A stretch of 64,000 bases of DNA. Source: Pleurodeles waltl. Its lineage: Eukaryota; Chordata; Amphibia; Caudata; Salamandridae. The stretch is from contig NC_090440.1 in NCBI RefSeq assembly GCF_031143425.1, positions 338,027,844 to 338,091,843 of the forward strand, written 5' to 3'. The translations under genes were made by a program, and so were the position numbers. Of this stretch, positions 41,611 through 52,978 are shown piece by piece. The notes under the pieces are model-generated. The model searched no databases and was not told where the DNA came from. It saw nothing but the letters and a program-made list of their open reading frames with translations. How positions within the stretch are numbered: the first letter of the stretch is position 1; each line of letters opens with the position of its first letter.

Positions 41611-42416
41611 TCATTTCTTGGCGGGGGTCTTGGCATTGTTCTCTGTCTTTGTCCTGGATCTCAGGGACCATTTGCGGGGTGGTTCTACCACTACAGGGGG
41701 TGGGGTGCTGGTGTTGTGGTCATGTGGCAGTGCCTCCTGTCCACTAGCGCCGGCGGAGGTGGTGGGCTGTTCATCGTCCATGCTAGGGTCAGGGGCCCCT
41801 TGTTGTGCCACAGTGTCCCTCCTGGTGTTGAGGATTTCCTTCAGCACCCCTACGATGGTGCCCAGGGTGGAATTGATGAATCTGAGTTCCTCCCTGAAGC
41901 CCAAATACTGTTCCTCCTGCAGCCGCTGGGTCTCCTGAAACTTGGCCAGAACCGTTGCCATCGTCTCCTGGGAATGGTGGTAGGCTCCCATGATGTTGGA
42001 GAGGGCCCTAGGCCTGTCCTCCACCTGTCGCACAGCAGCCCTCCAAGTTCCCCTGTTTCCCTGGGCCTCTGTCCCCTGGACCGTGTGCCCACTGCCACTG
42101 CCCCCAGGTCCCTGTTGTTGTTGGGGTAGTGGGTTAGCCTGTGTCGCCTGCAGTGGTGGACACACTGCTGATTGACGTGTCCTTTGGACAGAGGTATGGG
42201 CCCGCTGGGTGGGTGCTGTGCTGGTGTTTCCAGAGGGGGGAAGCTTTGTGGTGGCCTGTGACTGTGTGAGGGGAACCGACTGTCCCGAGGTCCCAGATGG
42301 GCCGGGCTGGTCATCTAGATCCAGTTGGACAGAGCTGCTGTCATCACTGTGGGCCTCTTCTGTTGGTGGTGTGCACATGTCTGGACCCTCCTGTGCGGTG
42401 ACATTGGGTAGGGGTC
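41611..42416 (-). CDS. Harbinger D gene 3 exon 2: Gln/Pro-rich region, coiled coil, basic tail
   Basis: Acceptor CCCCTGCAG/GACCCC at 42416. Open to a stop at 41611: EEAHSDDSSSVQLDLDDQPG, a Gln/Thr/Pro-rich stretch ending GSGHTVQGTEAQGNRGTW, 'ALSNIMGAYHHSQETMATVL' with 'QRLQEEQYLGFREELRFINS' (coiled coil), and KWSLRSRTKTENNAKTPAKK at the C-terminus, an NLS-like basic tail. It faces the transposase 3' end across about 450 bases. Matches the C-terminal half of NAIF1-like proteins in layout. Seemingly intact. Confidence 0.75.
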
Positions 42417-42741
42417 CTGCAGGGGTATAAAAGCATGATTATTTCATCTGTGTGTGCCATGGTGTGTAATGGGTGGGTGACACTGTACCCCAGTGCTTGC
42501 CTTCCTGTGTGGGACCTTGTGTGATGATGGTTTAGGGGGGTGTATGGGTATGTGCAGTGGGCATGCTTTGGTGATGGGTGTCCATGCTATGTTGTTGCAT
42601 GCAGGGCTTGGTGTTGGGATGTGTGGTTTGTGATATTGGGACATTTGTGAGGAGTTGGAGTGATGGGGGTGAGGGCGAAGGTGGGGGTATGTGATGGCAT
42701 GCAGGTAGGGTGGGGCATATAGTAGTAAAGAATTGCCTTAC

Positions 42742-43115
42742 CAGAGTCCATTCCTCTATCTACTCCTGCAAGGCCCTCAGGATGCAGAATAGCCAAGACT
42801 TGCTCCTCCCATGTTGTTAGTTGTGGGGGAGGAGGTGGAGGTCCGCCGCCAGTCTTCTGAACTGCCATGTAGTGTCTTGATACCACGGAACGCACCTTCC
42901 CCCGTAGGTCATTCCACCTCTTCCTGATGCCTATTTCTTGGGTGCTGTCCCACTGCGTTGACCCTGTCCACTATTCTTCGCCATAGCTCCATCTTCCTAG
43001 CTATGGAGGTGTGCTGCACCTGTGATCTTAATAGCTGTGGCTCTACCCGGACGATTTCCTCCACCCTGACCCTGAGCTCCTCCTCAGAGAACCTGGGGTG
43101 TCTTTGCCGTGTCAT
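42742..43115 (-). pseudogene. Harbinger D gene 3 exon 1: NAIF1-like Myb domain with a small deletion
   Basis: ATG at 43115: MTRQRHPRFSEEELRVRVEE, 'KMELWRRIVDRVNAVGQHPR', after which a deletion of a few bases (about 42935, CTTCCTGATGCCTATTTC where copies have CTTCCTGATGTCCTCCCTTG) shifts the frame; 'RSVVSRHYMAVQKTGGG' and 'QLTTWEEQVLAILHPEGLAG' follow. Donor GTAAGG after 42742. Except for this deletion the gene would be complete with 41611-42416. Confidence 0.8.
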
Positions 43116-43429
43116 TGGGTGGTGTGGGTGATGTGTGGGGTGGTGTGTGTTGTGATGTGTGGGGTGATATTTAGTGGTGTGTTGTGTGAGGTGCATGGAA
43201 GTTATGTGGGTGATGGTATTGTATGCCTGTGGATGCTTGGTTGTAGATTGTTGTGTCTCGCTCTGGCCTTCTTTCGGGATTTTGGTCGTAGGGGTTTGTG
43301 GGTGATGTGGGTGAGTGTTTTATATTGTATTGGGTGTGTGGGAGTGGTGTGTGTATGTGTATCAGGTGTGTGTATTTTTAATTGTCCAATGTGGTAGTGT
43401 TTTGTAAGTGTGTGTGTATTTTGAGCGCG

Positions 43430-43687
43430 GCGGTGTGTACCGCCAATGGAATACTGCGGTTGAAAGACCGCCGTGTGGATTCGTGGATCATGATAGTGTG
43501 GAGGTTTTGTTTTCGCCAGTTTATCACTGACCTTTGGTGTGGCGGACTTGTGTGGGTGTCTCAATTTTGGCGGATTCTGAGCTGTGGGTCATAATGACCG
43601 TGGCGGAATTCCGCTGCCGCAGCGGTGTGTTGGCGGTCTTCTGCGCGGTAGTAAGCGGCTTTTACCGCCAATGTTGTAATGAGGGCC
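43430..43687. repeat. Harbinger D right terminal and subterminal repeats
   Basis: Palindrome GGCGGTGTGTACCGCC (about 43429), GTCATAAT at about 43588, and the terminal GTTGTAATGAGGGCC. Comparable to 25418-25703 in copy B, with the first GTCATAAT changed to ATCATGAT near 43482. Confidence 0.75.
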
Positions 43688-43690
43688 AAT

Positions 43691-46250
43691 ATGCCAAAAG
43701 TATCTCAGATGATATTCTCCCTTAGGAGGTAAGCAATATAAACAAAATGTACACACACAAACCAAATCAGGTAAGTAAATAGTTAGAAAAGTAATGCAAA
43801 CACTGTAGAACACAATAGAATGTAATAGGCCTAGGGGCAACACAAACCATATGCTCCAAAAGTATAATGCGAACCACGAATGGACCCCAGGCCTAGTGTA
43901 GTGTGTAGAGGGTCACTGGGAGTGTAAGAAAACACTAAGGGTGTCCAAGATACCCCACCCCAAGACCCTTGAAAGTAGGAGTAAAATTACCCTACTACCC
44001 CAGAAAGACAGTAAAGTCGAGATAGGGGATTCTGCAAGGACAGCAACTGACTGGAAAACACTGAAGATGGATTCCTGGACCTGGGGACCTGTAAAGGAAG
44101 GGGACCAAGTCCAAGAGTCACGCAAGTATCCGGGGGGGGCAGGAGCCCACTAAACCCCGGATGAAGGTGCAACAGGGCTGCCTCCGGTTGGAAGAAGCCA
44201 AAGATTCTGCTACAAGGGAAGGGGCCAGGAACTTCTCCTTTAGTCAGAAGATGTCCCACAGCGTGCTGGAGGATGCAGAGTTGTTACCACACAGAAAGAC
44301 CGCAAACAAGCCTTGTTAGCTGCAAGAGTCGCGGTTGAGGATTTTGGGTGCTGCTAGGGCCCAGGAAGGACCAGGAGGTCGTCCCTTGGAGGAGGAGACA
44401 GAGGGGGTGCTCAGCAACACAGAGAGCCCACACAGAAGCAGGCAGCACCCGCAGAAGCACCTTAACTGGCACTTAGAAGATCTGAGGATGACGGTTGACT
44501 CAGAACAACAAAAGAGGGTCCCACAACGTCGGAGTCCAACTCAGCAGTTGGGCAATGCAGGACGGAGTGCTAGGGACCTGGGTTAGGCTGTGCACAAAGG
44601 AAGTCTTGCAAAAGTGCACAGAAGCCCTATTAGCTGCAGTTCACGCAGTACACAGGATTACTGTCTGGCGTGGGGAGGCAAGGATTTACCTCCACCAAAT
44701 TTGGACAGAAGGGCCACTGGACTGTCGAAGACACTTGGACCCAGCTCCTGTGTTCCAGGGACCACGCTCATCAGGATGAGAGGGGATCCAGAGGACAGGT
44801 AATGCAGAAGTTTGGTACCTGCATTAGCAGGGGGAGGATTCCATCGACCCACAGGAGATTTCTTCTTGGCTTCCAGTGCAGGGTGAAAGCAGACAGCCCT
44901 CAGAGCATGCATCACCAGGAAACAGTCGAGAAAGCCGGAAGGATGAGGCGGTACAATGTTGTTTGTAGTCTTCTTGCTACTTTGTTGTGGTTATGCAGAC
45001 GTCCTGGAGCAGTCAGCAGTCGATCCTTGGCAGAAGCCGAGGAGGGAAGTGCAGAGGAACTCTGGTGAGCTCTTGCATTCGTTATCTGGAGAGACCCCAA
45101 ATAGCCCACAGAGGAGGATTGGCTACAGAGAAAGGTAAGCACCTATCAGGAGGGGTCAGGGGAGTGGTCACTCCCCTTTCCTTTGTCCATTTTTGCGCCA
45201 GAGCAGGGCTGGGGGGGATCATTGAACCGGTGTAGACTGGCTTATGCAAGGAGGGCACCATCTGTGCCCTTCAAAGCATTTCCAGAGGCCAGGAGAGGCT
45301 ACTCCTCCCATGCCCTTCACACCTATTTCCAAAGGGAGAGGGTGTAACACCCTCTCTCAGAGGAAATCCTTTGTTCTGCCTTCCTGGGACCAGGCTGCCC
45401 AGGCCCCGGGGGGCAGAAACCAGTCTGAGGGGTTGGCAGCAGCAGTAGCTGCAGAGGAGACCCTGAAAAGTTAGTTTGGCAGTACCTGGGCTCTATGCTG
45501 GAGACCCGTGGATGCATGAAATTGTCCCCCATTACCAGAATAGTATTGGGGTGACAATTCCATGATCCTAGACATGTTACATGGCTATGTTCGGAGTTAC
45601 TATTGTGATGCTACATATAGGTATTGACCTCTATGTAGTGCACGTCTGTAATGGTGTCCCTGCACTCACAAAGTCCGGGGAATTTGCCCTGAGCAATGTG
45701 GGGGCACCTTGGCTAGTGCCAGGGTGCCCACACACTAAGTAACTTTGCACCTAACCTTCACCAAGTGAGGGTTAGACATATAGGTGACTTATAAGTTACT
45801 TAAGTGCAGTATAAAATGGCTGTGAAATAACGTGGACATTATTTCACTCAGGCTGCAGTGGCAGTCCTGTGTAAGAATTGTCTGAGCTCCCTATGGGTGG
45901 CAAAATAAATGCTGCAGCCCATAGGGATCTCCTGGAACCCCAATACCCTGGGTACCTAGGTACCATATACTAGGGAATTTTAAGGGTGTTCCAGTGTGCC
46001 AATCAGAATTGGTAAAATTAGTCACTAGCCTGCAGTGACAATTTTAAAAGCAGAGAGAGCATAAACACTGAGGTCCTGGTTAGCAGAGACTCAGTGATAC
46101 AGATAGGCACCACACAGGGAACACATACAGGCCATACTTTATGAGCACTGGGGTCCTGACTAGCAGGATCCCATTGACACGTAGGCAAAAACAAACATAC
46201 ATACAGTAAAAATGGGGGTAACATGCAAGGCAAGATGGTACTTTCCTAGA
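43691..46250. repeat. Solo LTR, part right of Harbinger D
   Basis: Continuation of the 2.8-kb solo LTR from ATGCCAAAAGTATCTCAG to CTTTCCTAGA. Short frames scattered on both strands have no recognisable domain. GTATAAAATGG at about 45809 is a TATA-like candidate on plus and AAATAAATG near 45904 a polyadenylation-type sequence, suggesting that plus may be the transcribed strand. Confidence 0.6.
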
Positions 46251-46255
46251 GTGTC

Positions 46256-46980
46256 TGCAACTGTCTGGTGTTTGCGTGAGTGCTTGTGGGATGAAGTATG
46301 TGCCTGTGTTTGACTGTGCCACTCTTGTGTGTTGTCTTGTGCGCATGCTTGTCTGTATGTGAGCATGGGATGGGTTGCGGTTGAGTACACTGGGACTGTG
46401 AATTGGTAGTTGGAGGGGGGACGGTAGAAACAGGGACAATGGTTGCCTTCAGAGGGGATGCCAGAGCCTGAATTGATCTCTGTTGGGCCGCCATTCCACA
46501 GTGGAGGCACTCCAGGAATTCTCTGCATTGCTGCATCTGGGATGTCAGCCACTGCATGGAATTCGCAATGGTTGACTACCCTACAGAGATGGATCTCAGG
46601 AGGTCAATTGCCTCCTCACTCAGGGCAGCTGGGCTCACTGGGGCTAGGCCTGAGGTGCCGGGGGTGAAGGAGATGCCCCACCTCCTGGGTGAGCGGGCAT
46701 GGACAACTCGCTGAGGGGCTACTGGCAGGCAGTGCTGGTAAGGGGGTGGCGGATGTTCCTGCAGGTGGGGTGGTCACTGAGGTGTCTGCCACCAACAGGG
46801 AGCTTCCATTGTAGGAGGTATTCGAGACTGTGTTGTTGCCTCCTGTCTCCGCCGTGGTACTCCTCTCACCCTCCGTCCCACTGGTTCCCTCGGTGTCGGT
46901 GGACTCTGCCTCCTGGGTCCGGTGGAATGCAGCTCCCTCTGTTGCCGGTGCCCATGCTCATCCACCAGATGATGCTAATG
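46256..46980 (-). pseudogene. Harbinger E gene 1 exon 3, proximal part
   Basis: Minus strand from the acceptor near 46980: acidic/Ser-rich start, then 46557-46246 'MQWLTSQMQQCREFLECLHC' and 'GMAAQQRSIQALASPLKATI', the coiled coil conserved in all copies, then His/Thr-rich sequence up to the GTGTC duplicate of the solo LTR. Confidence 0.75.
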
Positions 46981-47010
46981 CACACATGGAGAAGATGACA
47001 GAAGAAACAA

Positions 47011-47425
47011 GCATTTGCAATGCAACGGGTCTCGCATTACTTTGAGTTAGAGCTATTAGCGTTGCAAACTCCTAACTGAAATTTTCTTGCCACATTAAAC
47101 AAAAAGAAAAACAAGCGCAATTCTGCTGCGTAAAACACAACAAGATCGTGCTGCGAAATAAAGAGAAAAAGTAGTCTAGAAACCATGCGGAAAACATGGA
47201 GCATCGTTTGTTTCCAGTAGTTTACTGGTGCTCTTGAGGAGGGCTAAACACTGGAAAAGGCATTACGTATGCATGCCTTTCACAAATGAAAATAAGCTGA
47301 TTTTAAAAGGCAAGCCCACGAGCCAGTGAAAGTGACTGACATAACATGGGCTTGGTTAAAATCCCCCTAAAGAGAGATTAGAAGAGGGATGGAGCGCTTT
47401 GAGCTCACCCCTAAAAATAAGGATA
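47011..47425. repeat. Unclassified repeat family X, copy 1
   Basis: Starts CAAGCATTTGCAATGCAACG and includes 'AAGTAGTCTAGAAACCATGC', 'GGAGGGCTAAACACTGGAAA', 'AGGCATTACGTATGCATGCC' and 'TTTTAAAAGGCAAGCCCACG'. The same order of blocks recurs inverted at about 50475-50920 and directly at about 52960-53232. No ORF, no TG...CA ends, no tRNA-like A/B boxes recognised. Bases 47426-47878 are AT-rich without recognisable features. Confidence 0.7.
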
Positions 47426-48217
47426 CCAGTTTCATACGTAATCAATCACGCAGGCCAGGGGAAATTCCTGTCTTAACACAATGTTCAACAAAATAAGTAT
47501 GAAGACCTAGTTACCAATGTTGTCTTTGGGACTTTTAAAGATGTGGTGCTGCTGAATTTTAGAGCATGCAGACTGCCTCAGCAAATAAATGGCTGAGCCA
47601 AAAAGCTCTATTTGCTCTCCTGATCTCTTGTAAAATTAACACATTATTGACTAAGGAGCACTTTATAATCAACCCTGGCAGATTGTATTTGCTGCTAAGG
47701 AGGGTTGTGATAAGAATTTACTATATTTTTCTTTGGACGAGATGTTCTGGAAATCATTATTTCCGTCGCTCAGCTGAACTGAAAATGTATTTCTCTGTAA
47801 CTGTCCTTAGCTTGATTTAAAAAAATCTGATTCCTCTCCCCCCTACAATAAATGCCATATGGTGACTTTTGCGCTCTATTAACCCCCTGCGGGCCACGGA
47901 CGTAATGGTTACATCTGTGGCTGTGCCTCTCAAACGCCAGGGACATAACCATTATGTCCGATTACTGGCCATCAGGGGAAGCACTAGCGCTCCACCTGAG
48001 GGCCACCACCCACCCCCCCATGTCAGGGCTGGAAGGGGAGTCGCTTCCCCTTCCACACCCGACTCCCCCAGTGACGTCTGATAAGAGGTCACCTGCATGC
48101 TTCCAGCGCGATGCGGAAGAGAAATGCAAAAGCATTTCTCTTCCGCTCAGGAGGAGGGAGGCCAGCAGAGGCGTGAAAGGAAAGGAAAGGCCTTCCCTTT
48201 CATGTCTCTGCAAGCAT

Positions 48218-48258
48218 TTCTGCAGCCCGATCGCGACGCGATCGGGCTGCAGAAATGC
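48218..48258. repeat. Perfect long palindrome in the piggyBac-like element
   Basis: CATTTCTGCAGCCCGATCGC meets its exact complement GCGATCGGGCTGCAGAAATG around ACGC..; centre at about CGCGACGCG near 48237. Arms of at least 19 bases. Confidence 0.85.
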
Positions 48259-48289
48259 CCACTGGACGCCAGGCATTTATTTTTTGTTT

Positions 48290-49000
48290 GAAATGGACAA
48301 GAGGGGAGGGGCCCCTTGGGCAAGGGCTGCTCTCCAGGGGGCCAAATAATTTTTAGGCCATTTCTGCCCCTCCTAGGCCGATATGCCCCCAGGGGGGCAA
48401 GAAAACCCCTAGACACCAGGGGTATACATATATATTTTATTCTTTTATGTGTAGGGAGTGACCCCTTCCACAAAGGTCACTCCCTGAGGGGCCAAATTGT
48501 TTTTAGACCATTTCTGCCCCCGGGGGCAGATCAGATTAATATAATTAGGCCCCTGGGGGCAGAAAACCCCTAGACACCAGGGATACAAAAAATTGTAAAA
48601 AAAAAATTTATGTGTGGGGACCAAATAGTTTTTTAAGGCCATTTCTGCCCCCGGGCGGGGCGGTAGAAACCACTAGACATCAGGACGTTTTTTTTTTTAT
48701 TACTCTTACACATAAGGGGAGTGGCCCCTTGGTCAAGGGCTGCTCCCACGGTGGGCAAAATATTTTTAGCCCATCAATGCCCCCCCTGGGGGCAGAAAAC
48801 CCCTAGACCCCAGGGATAAAAATTTTTTTTAGTTTATTTAGTTTAGACACCAGGGATTGGTGTGTGTATGTGTGCATTTTGTTTTGGGTGGCTGTCCCTT
48901 GGGCAAGGGTCACTCCCCAATTGGGCCAAAGTTGTTCTGCCCACCAGCGGGCAGAGGGGGCAATTACCTCCGATCCACACCCCGGGGGGGCAGAAAGTCT
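48290..49000. repeat. Ladder of about 110-130-bp repeats
   Basis: Repeated blocks with GGGGGCAGAAAACCCCTAGA, 'CACCAGGG' and 'CCATTTCTGCCCC' at about 48355-48420, 48510-48590, 48640-48690, 48770-48815 and 48975-49010, interspersed with T-rich runs and 'GTGGCCCCTTGGGCAAGGGC'. Confidence 0.8.
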
Positions 49001-50426
49001 ACTAGATGGCATGGAATTTAAAAAAACTAAAAATAGTGGGTTGGTAGCTACCAACTAGTATGGGCCTGGTTATGCCCCCACCCCAACAGAAGGGGGTAAA
49101 AGTCTGTCAGCTCTCCCCCGCACACTAAAACATCTTATCCCACGGCAAGCCAGAAGACGTTTGATAATTTTGGATTTTGGTTTTACATTTGGGCCATGAG
49201 AGCTTGGTAACTCTCAAAATCGTCCCACTTGGAATGGTGAGGGCTGCACTTTTTTTACTTTGGGACGCTGACATGTAGAAAATTCCACAAGACTCAGACA
49301 CATCTGAAAACTAAACATCTGGTTGATTCCAGGGTGGTGTGCTTCACATGTACCCCACACCCTTTTCTTACCCACAAAGCCCTGCAAACCTCCAACTTTG
49401 CTGAAAATCACACAATTTTCCATTTTTGTGGTGGAGCCTTCCGGAATCTGCAGGAATCCACAAAATTCCTACCACCCAACATTGTCTCATCTTTACTGAT
49501 AAAAATTCTGATGCACTTGTCAGCCTAAAAATGTTTTTTTCAAACTGCCCTTTTGGACCCACTTTGGTTCCCCCTCAATTTTGACATGTTTTTGGCTTTT
49601 CCGTGTCACAGGCACTTGGCCCACCTACACAAGTGAGGTATAATTTTTACCGGGAGACTGAGGGAAATGTTGGGTGGTAGGAAATCCATCCCGGTGTGGT
49701 GATCCCACTCAACAAATGTGGAAAAAAAGTGATTTTTTTGCAAAATTTGAGGTTTGCTGAGGATTCTGGTTAAGAAATCATTGGGGGCTCCACGCAAGTC
49801 ACACCTCCCTGGACTCCCTCAGGTGTTTAGTATTCAAAAATGTCTGGGTTTGGTAGGTTTCCCTAGATGGCTGCTGAGCCCATGACCAAAAACGCAGGTG
49901 CCCCCCCCCAAAAAAACAGGTAGTTTTGTATTTGATAGTTTTGATGTGTCCAAATAGTGTTTTGGGGCATTTCCTTTCACGAGAACTTGGCATAACCACA
50001 CAAGTGAGGTACCATTTTTATCAGAAGGCTTGGAGGAACGCTGGGTTGAAAGAAATTTGTGGCTCCTCTCAGATTCCAGAACTTTCTGTCACCGAAATGA
50101 GAGGAAAAAGTGTTTTTCTTTGCCACATTTTGAGGTTTGCAAAGGATTCTGGGTAACAGAACCTGGTCAGAGCCCCACAGGTCACCCCATTTCGGATTCC
50201 CCTAGGTGTCTAGTTTTAAAAAATGCACAGGTTTGGTAGATTTCCCTAGGTGCCGACTGAGCTAGAGGCCAAAATCCATACCTAGGCACTTTGCAAAAAA
50301 CAGCTCTGTTTTCTATGGGAAAATGTGATGTGTCCATGTTGTGTTTTGGGGCATTTCCTGTCATGGGCGAAGGGGTTAAGATTGCTTCTTTGTCTCTCAC
50401 AAATTTCTAACATGGAAAAACACTTT

Positions 50427-51794
50427 GGGGCATATTTATACTCTGTTTGCACCGAATTAGTGTCATTTTTTATGGCCGAGCGCAAAGCGCTCCGTCCATA
50501 AAGTAATCTCTCTTTGGGCTTCAAACCACTCCCAGGTCACGTCAGTCTCTTTCATTGGTTCCTGGGCTTGCTCTTTAAAATCTGCTTGCTTTCATTTGTG
50601 GAAGGCATGCATACGTCATGCCTTTTCCGGTGATTAGCCAGCCTACACAGCACCGGTAAACTATTAGAAACATACGAGGCTCGATGTTTTGAGCCTGGTT
50701 TCTGGACTACTTTATCTGATAATTTTCACCGCAGCGCGATCGCACTTGGGTTTACATAGCGCGATCGCACTCCGTTTTTTCGTCTTCAATTTCAGCGTGA
50801 TCGCGCTGTGTTTTTTTTCTTTTAATTAGTGTGCCAAGAAAAGTTAGGTTAGGACTTTACAACGCAAATAGCTCTAACTCGAGCAAATGCGAGCCCTGTT
50901 GCATTGAAAATGCTTGTTTTTACTCTAATTCGGGGCAAAACTAACTCCATATTTATACTTTGGTACTAGATCCGTCTAGCGCCAAATTTATGGAGTTAAA
51001 GTCATTTTCTGGAAGTGGAAACCTACCTTCCCTTAATGAGATACAAGGTAGGCGTTCCTGTGCAAAAAGTGACTCTATGGCCTCAACGCCATATTTATGC
51101 CCCTGCGCAAACATGGTGCACGAGAGGGAGGAGGGGTCCAAACATGGTGCAAAACTTGCTTTGCCCCGTTTTTTAACTCCTGGGTCAGGTTAGGTGTTAG
51201 GGGACCTCTGGGCCTATTTCCATAGTGGAACACCATGGAATAAGCCCACAGGAGCCCTCCCCATGCCCCAGGGGCACCCCCACCCACACCAGAGGAACTG
51301 CGGATGATGGGGGACCCCATCCCAGGTACGTACAGGTGAGTACAGGTAAGTATTGCATTTTATTTTTTAAAGTGTCATAGTGGGCCCTGAAATTGGCTGC
51401 CATACATGGCACAGGGTGCAATGGCCATGCCCAGGGGACCCTTGTCCCCTGTGCTGGCCATTGGGGTGGTGGGCATGACTCCTGCCTTTTCTAAGGCATG
51501 CGTCATGTGGCATGGTAGGCTTAGCACCATAAAATGACACTAATCTGGTTAGAGTCTTTTTTTTTTTAATCTAACCTGTCTAAAGTCATTTTTTGGTGCT
51601 AACCCCCCTTTTTCTATACTGCCCGCCCAAGCCGACTATTTTTTTTTTACTCTAGCCTACCCTTTGCAATGGCTTACACCATTCCATAAATATGGTTCCC
51701 AGCTTGTGCACAGAAATGGTGCAAGCTGGTGCTAAACTTTTTGGTGCAAATCTGCCTGAGTGCAGTTTTGCACCAAAAAGTATAAATAAGGGCC
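50427..51794. mobile_element. Second copy of the GGGGCATATTTATAC MITE family
   Basis: Starts GGGGCATATTTATACTCTGT and ends AAAGTATAAATAAGGGCC; TTT flanks both sides (50424-50426, 51795-51797). Internal blocks such as AAAACTAACTCCATATTTAT and ACTAGATCCGTCTAGCGCCA match 12740-12800 of the copy in the Penelope-like element. It is longer because repeat X copy 2 (about 50475-50920) sits inside it. No coding capacity. Confidence 0.85.
50475..50920. repeat. Unclassified repeat family X, copy 2 (inverted)
   Basis: Reverse-complement relative to copy 1: TTGCATTGAAAATGCTTG at 50900-50918 mirrors the start CAAGCATTTGCAATGCAA of copy 1, and GGCATGCATACGTCATGCCT mirrors its middle. It includes a duplicated GCGCGATCGCACT near 50733 and 50758. 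Inserted in the second MITE copy. Confidence 0.75.
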
Positions 51795-51797
51795 TTT

Positions 51798-52835
51798 GTT
51801 TCAAATAGCCTGGCATTGTCATTTTTTTTTCACGGTTCCCGCAGTGTATTTATTCAAGGGAACATTGGCATTGTAATGTGGGAGTGTGAATAATTCCACT
51901 GAAATTAGAGTAGCGATTTCCGATTAAATTGGAAAACTAATTTACCTTTTAACTGGAAGATAGTCACAGAATTAATCAGTTACGACAGCGTTGCACTATA
52001 AAAATTAAAGGCCCCTAATGCTCATGCATTTCCTGCTAAATTTAGATGAACTTTGCAAACAACCCATGAAGTTCTGCTGTAAATTTCCAGCTAAATTTAC
52101 ATGGACTTTACAAAAATCCCACAAATTGATTTTGGGAATTTTCTGCTAAATGTAACTGCACTTTACAACCATCCCAAGGAGTGCCCCATGAAATCTATCA
52201 AAGTTGTACATCCTCCCACCGACTTACACTTATGCAGATCGCTTGGACGGAAAATCAATGTGTGTAGTTTCACTGTTTATTTGCACACTTGACCCTTTCC
52301 ATGGGGGAACCCATTTCTGTGCTTGGAAAACCATGTTTATGCTTTTAAATGTATGTTGTGTGTGTACTTGAGGGTAAGAGTGTATTCATGTGAGCGACAG
52401 TGTGTGAATGTGTGTATGTGAGTAAAAAATGTTAGCGTGTGTGAGTGAAAGTAAAGGTCAAATGGTGTGGGATCTCACTTCCGCTACCCCTGGCATTTTG
52501 GTGAATTGACGTTCATGGTGTGTGCTTCTCTTCCCCTTCTTACAACCAAACTTACTTCGCTCTTGTGCGTGATTTAATTCTCTGTGTTTTCAAGGTGGCA
52601 CAAGTCTTGGATAACGTTTTAAGAATACCGAAAAAGGGCAGACTTCGTCACTATAGATACACAACTAACTACTTCCCCCGTTTTACCCGTTTACTCTCGA
52701 AACACAGACCTCTTCTCAAGGTAGCACTTGGTTTTTAGATTGTAAAATTAAATTCATGAAAATAAACTGAAGTAACACACAAAGTGACTTAGGACCTTTG
52801 TGCAGTGTACTGTTGCACGTGTGAAACATCATTCA
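51798..52835. other. Unassigned sequence with a short triplicate
   Basis: No gene seen. Three imperfect repeats of about 55-60 bases (about 52030-52190) each contain GCTAAATTTA/GCTAAATGTA ... CTTTACAAnnATCCCA. Confidence 0.5.
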
Positions 52836-52978
52836 AGCAACAATGTACACCTCGCATATTGCCAATCCAGCTGATTAAAGGTTACTTGAGAAACAAGCGA
52901 GATCGCAGTGTGAAAAAAGATAAAAAGTTGCATATTGCCGCCTCCAGCTGATTAAAGGTTACTTGAGAAAAAAGCGAG
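52836..52978. repeat. Tandem duplication of about 75 bp
   Basis: GCATATTGCC...CAGCTGATTAAAGGTTACTTGAG...AAGCGAGAT occurs twice (from about 52854 and 52930), just before repeat X copy 3. Confidence 0.85.

Larger units (their letters stand above)
35355..43687 (+). mobile_element. Harbinger D, full-length, 8333 bp
   Basis: Left end GGTGATCATTACAACCCTGG and right end ACCGCCAATGTTGTAATGAG + GGCC are inverted repeats. AAT flanks both sides (35352-35354, 43688-43690), and the flanks join to a continuous LTR sequence. This is the only copy with all parts in place: gene 1 (minus, three exons), divergent promoter, transposase (plus, two exons) and gene 3 (minus, two exons). Each gene has one or more disabling changes. 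As the innermost insertion of the right nest it is the youngest there. Confidence 0.93.
35092..46250. mobile_element. Solo LTR of about 2.8 kb, split by Harbinger D
   Basis: Starts TGTAGTAGGCTGG at 35092 and ends CTTTCCTAGA at 46250 (canonical TG...CA with CA changed to GA). GTGTC lies outside both ends (35087-35091, 46251-46255), and removing the insert restores the gene 1 sequence GTGTCTGCAACTG seen in Harbinger B near 21205. Its own sequence is 35092-35354 and 43691-46250, about 2.8 kb. No polyprotein motif was found in it, so I call it a solo LTR rather than a deleted full element. The 3' part has long unique stretches with no ORF of note. Confidence 0.82.
47883..50375. mobile_element. 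Non-autonomous piggyBac-like element, TTAA target
   Basis: TTAA at 47879-47882 and 50376-50379 flank ends CCCCCTGCGGGCC (left) and CCCCTTCGCCCATG (right, complement), an imperfect inverted pair. TTAA duplication is the hallmark of piggyBac (and Kolobok) transposases. No coding capacity. Inside are a 34-base palindrome around GCAGCCCGATCGCGACGCGATCGGGC (48219 on; not all shown), a ladder of about 115-bp units (48290-49000), and two or three diverged units of about 360 bp (49200-50340) containing CACACAAGTGAGGTA. Confidence 0.75.

Noticed and set aside
35355..43687. Host HARBI1 or NAIF1 genes
   Set aside because: The genes lie within terminal inverted repeats and target duplications and recur in damaged form in neighbouring copies, so they are transposon genes, not the domesticated host genes.
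44335..45235. Several 70-130-codon frames in the solo LTR on both strands
   Set aside because: No domains, no consistent strand; expected by chance in GC-balanced LTR sequence.
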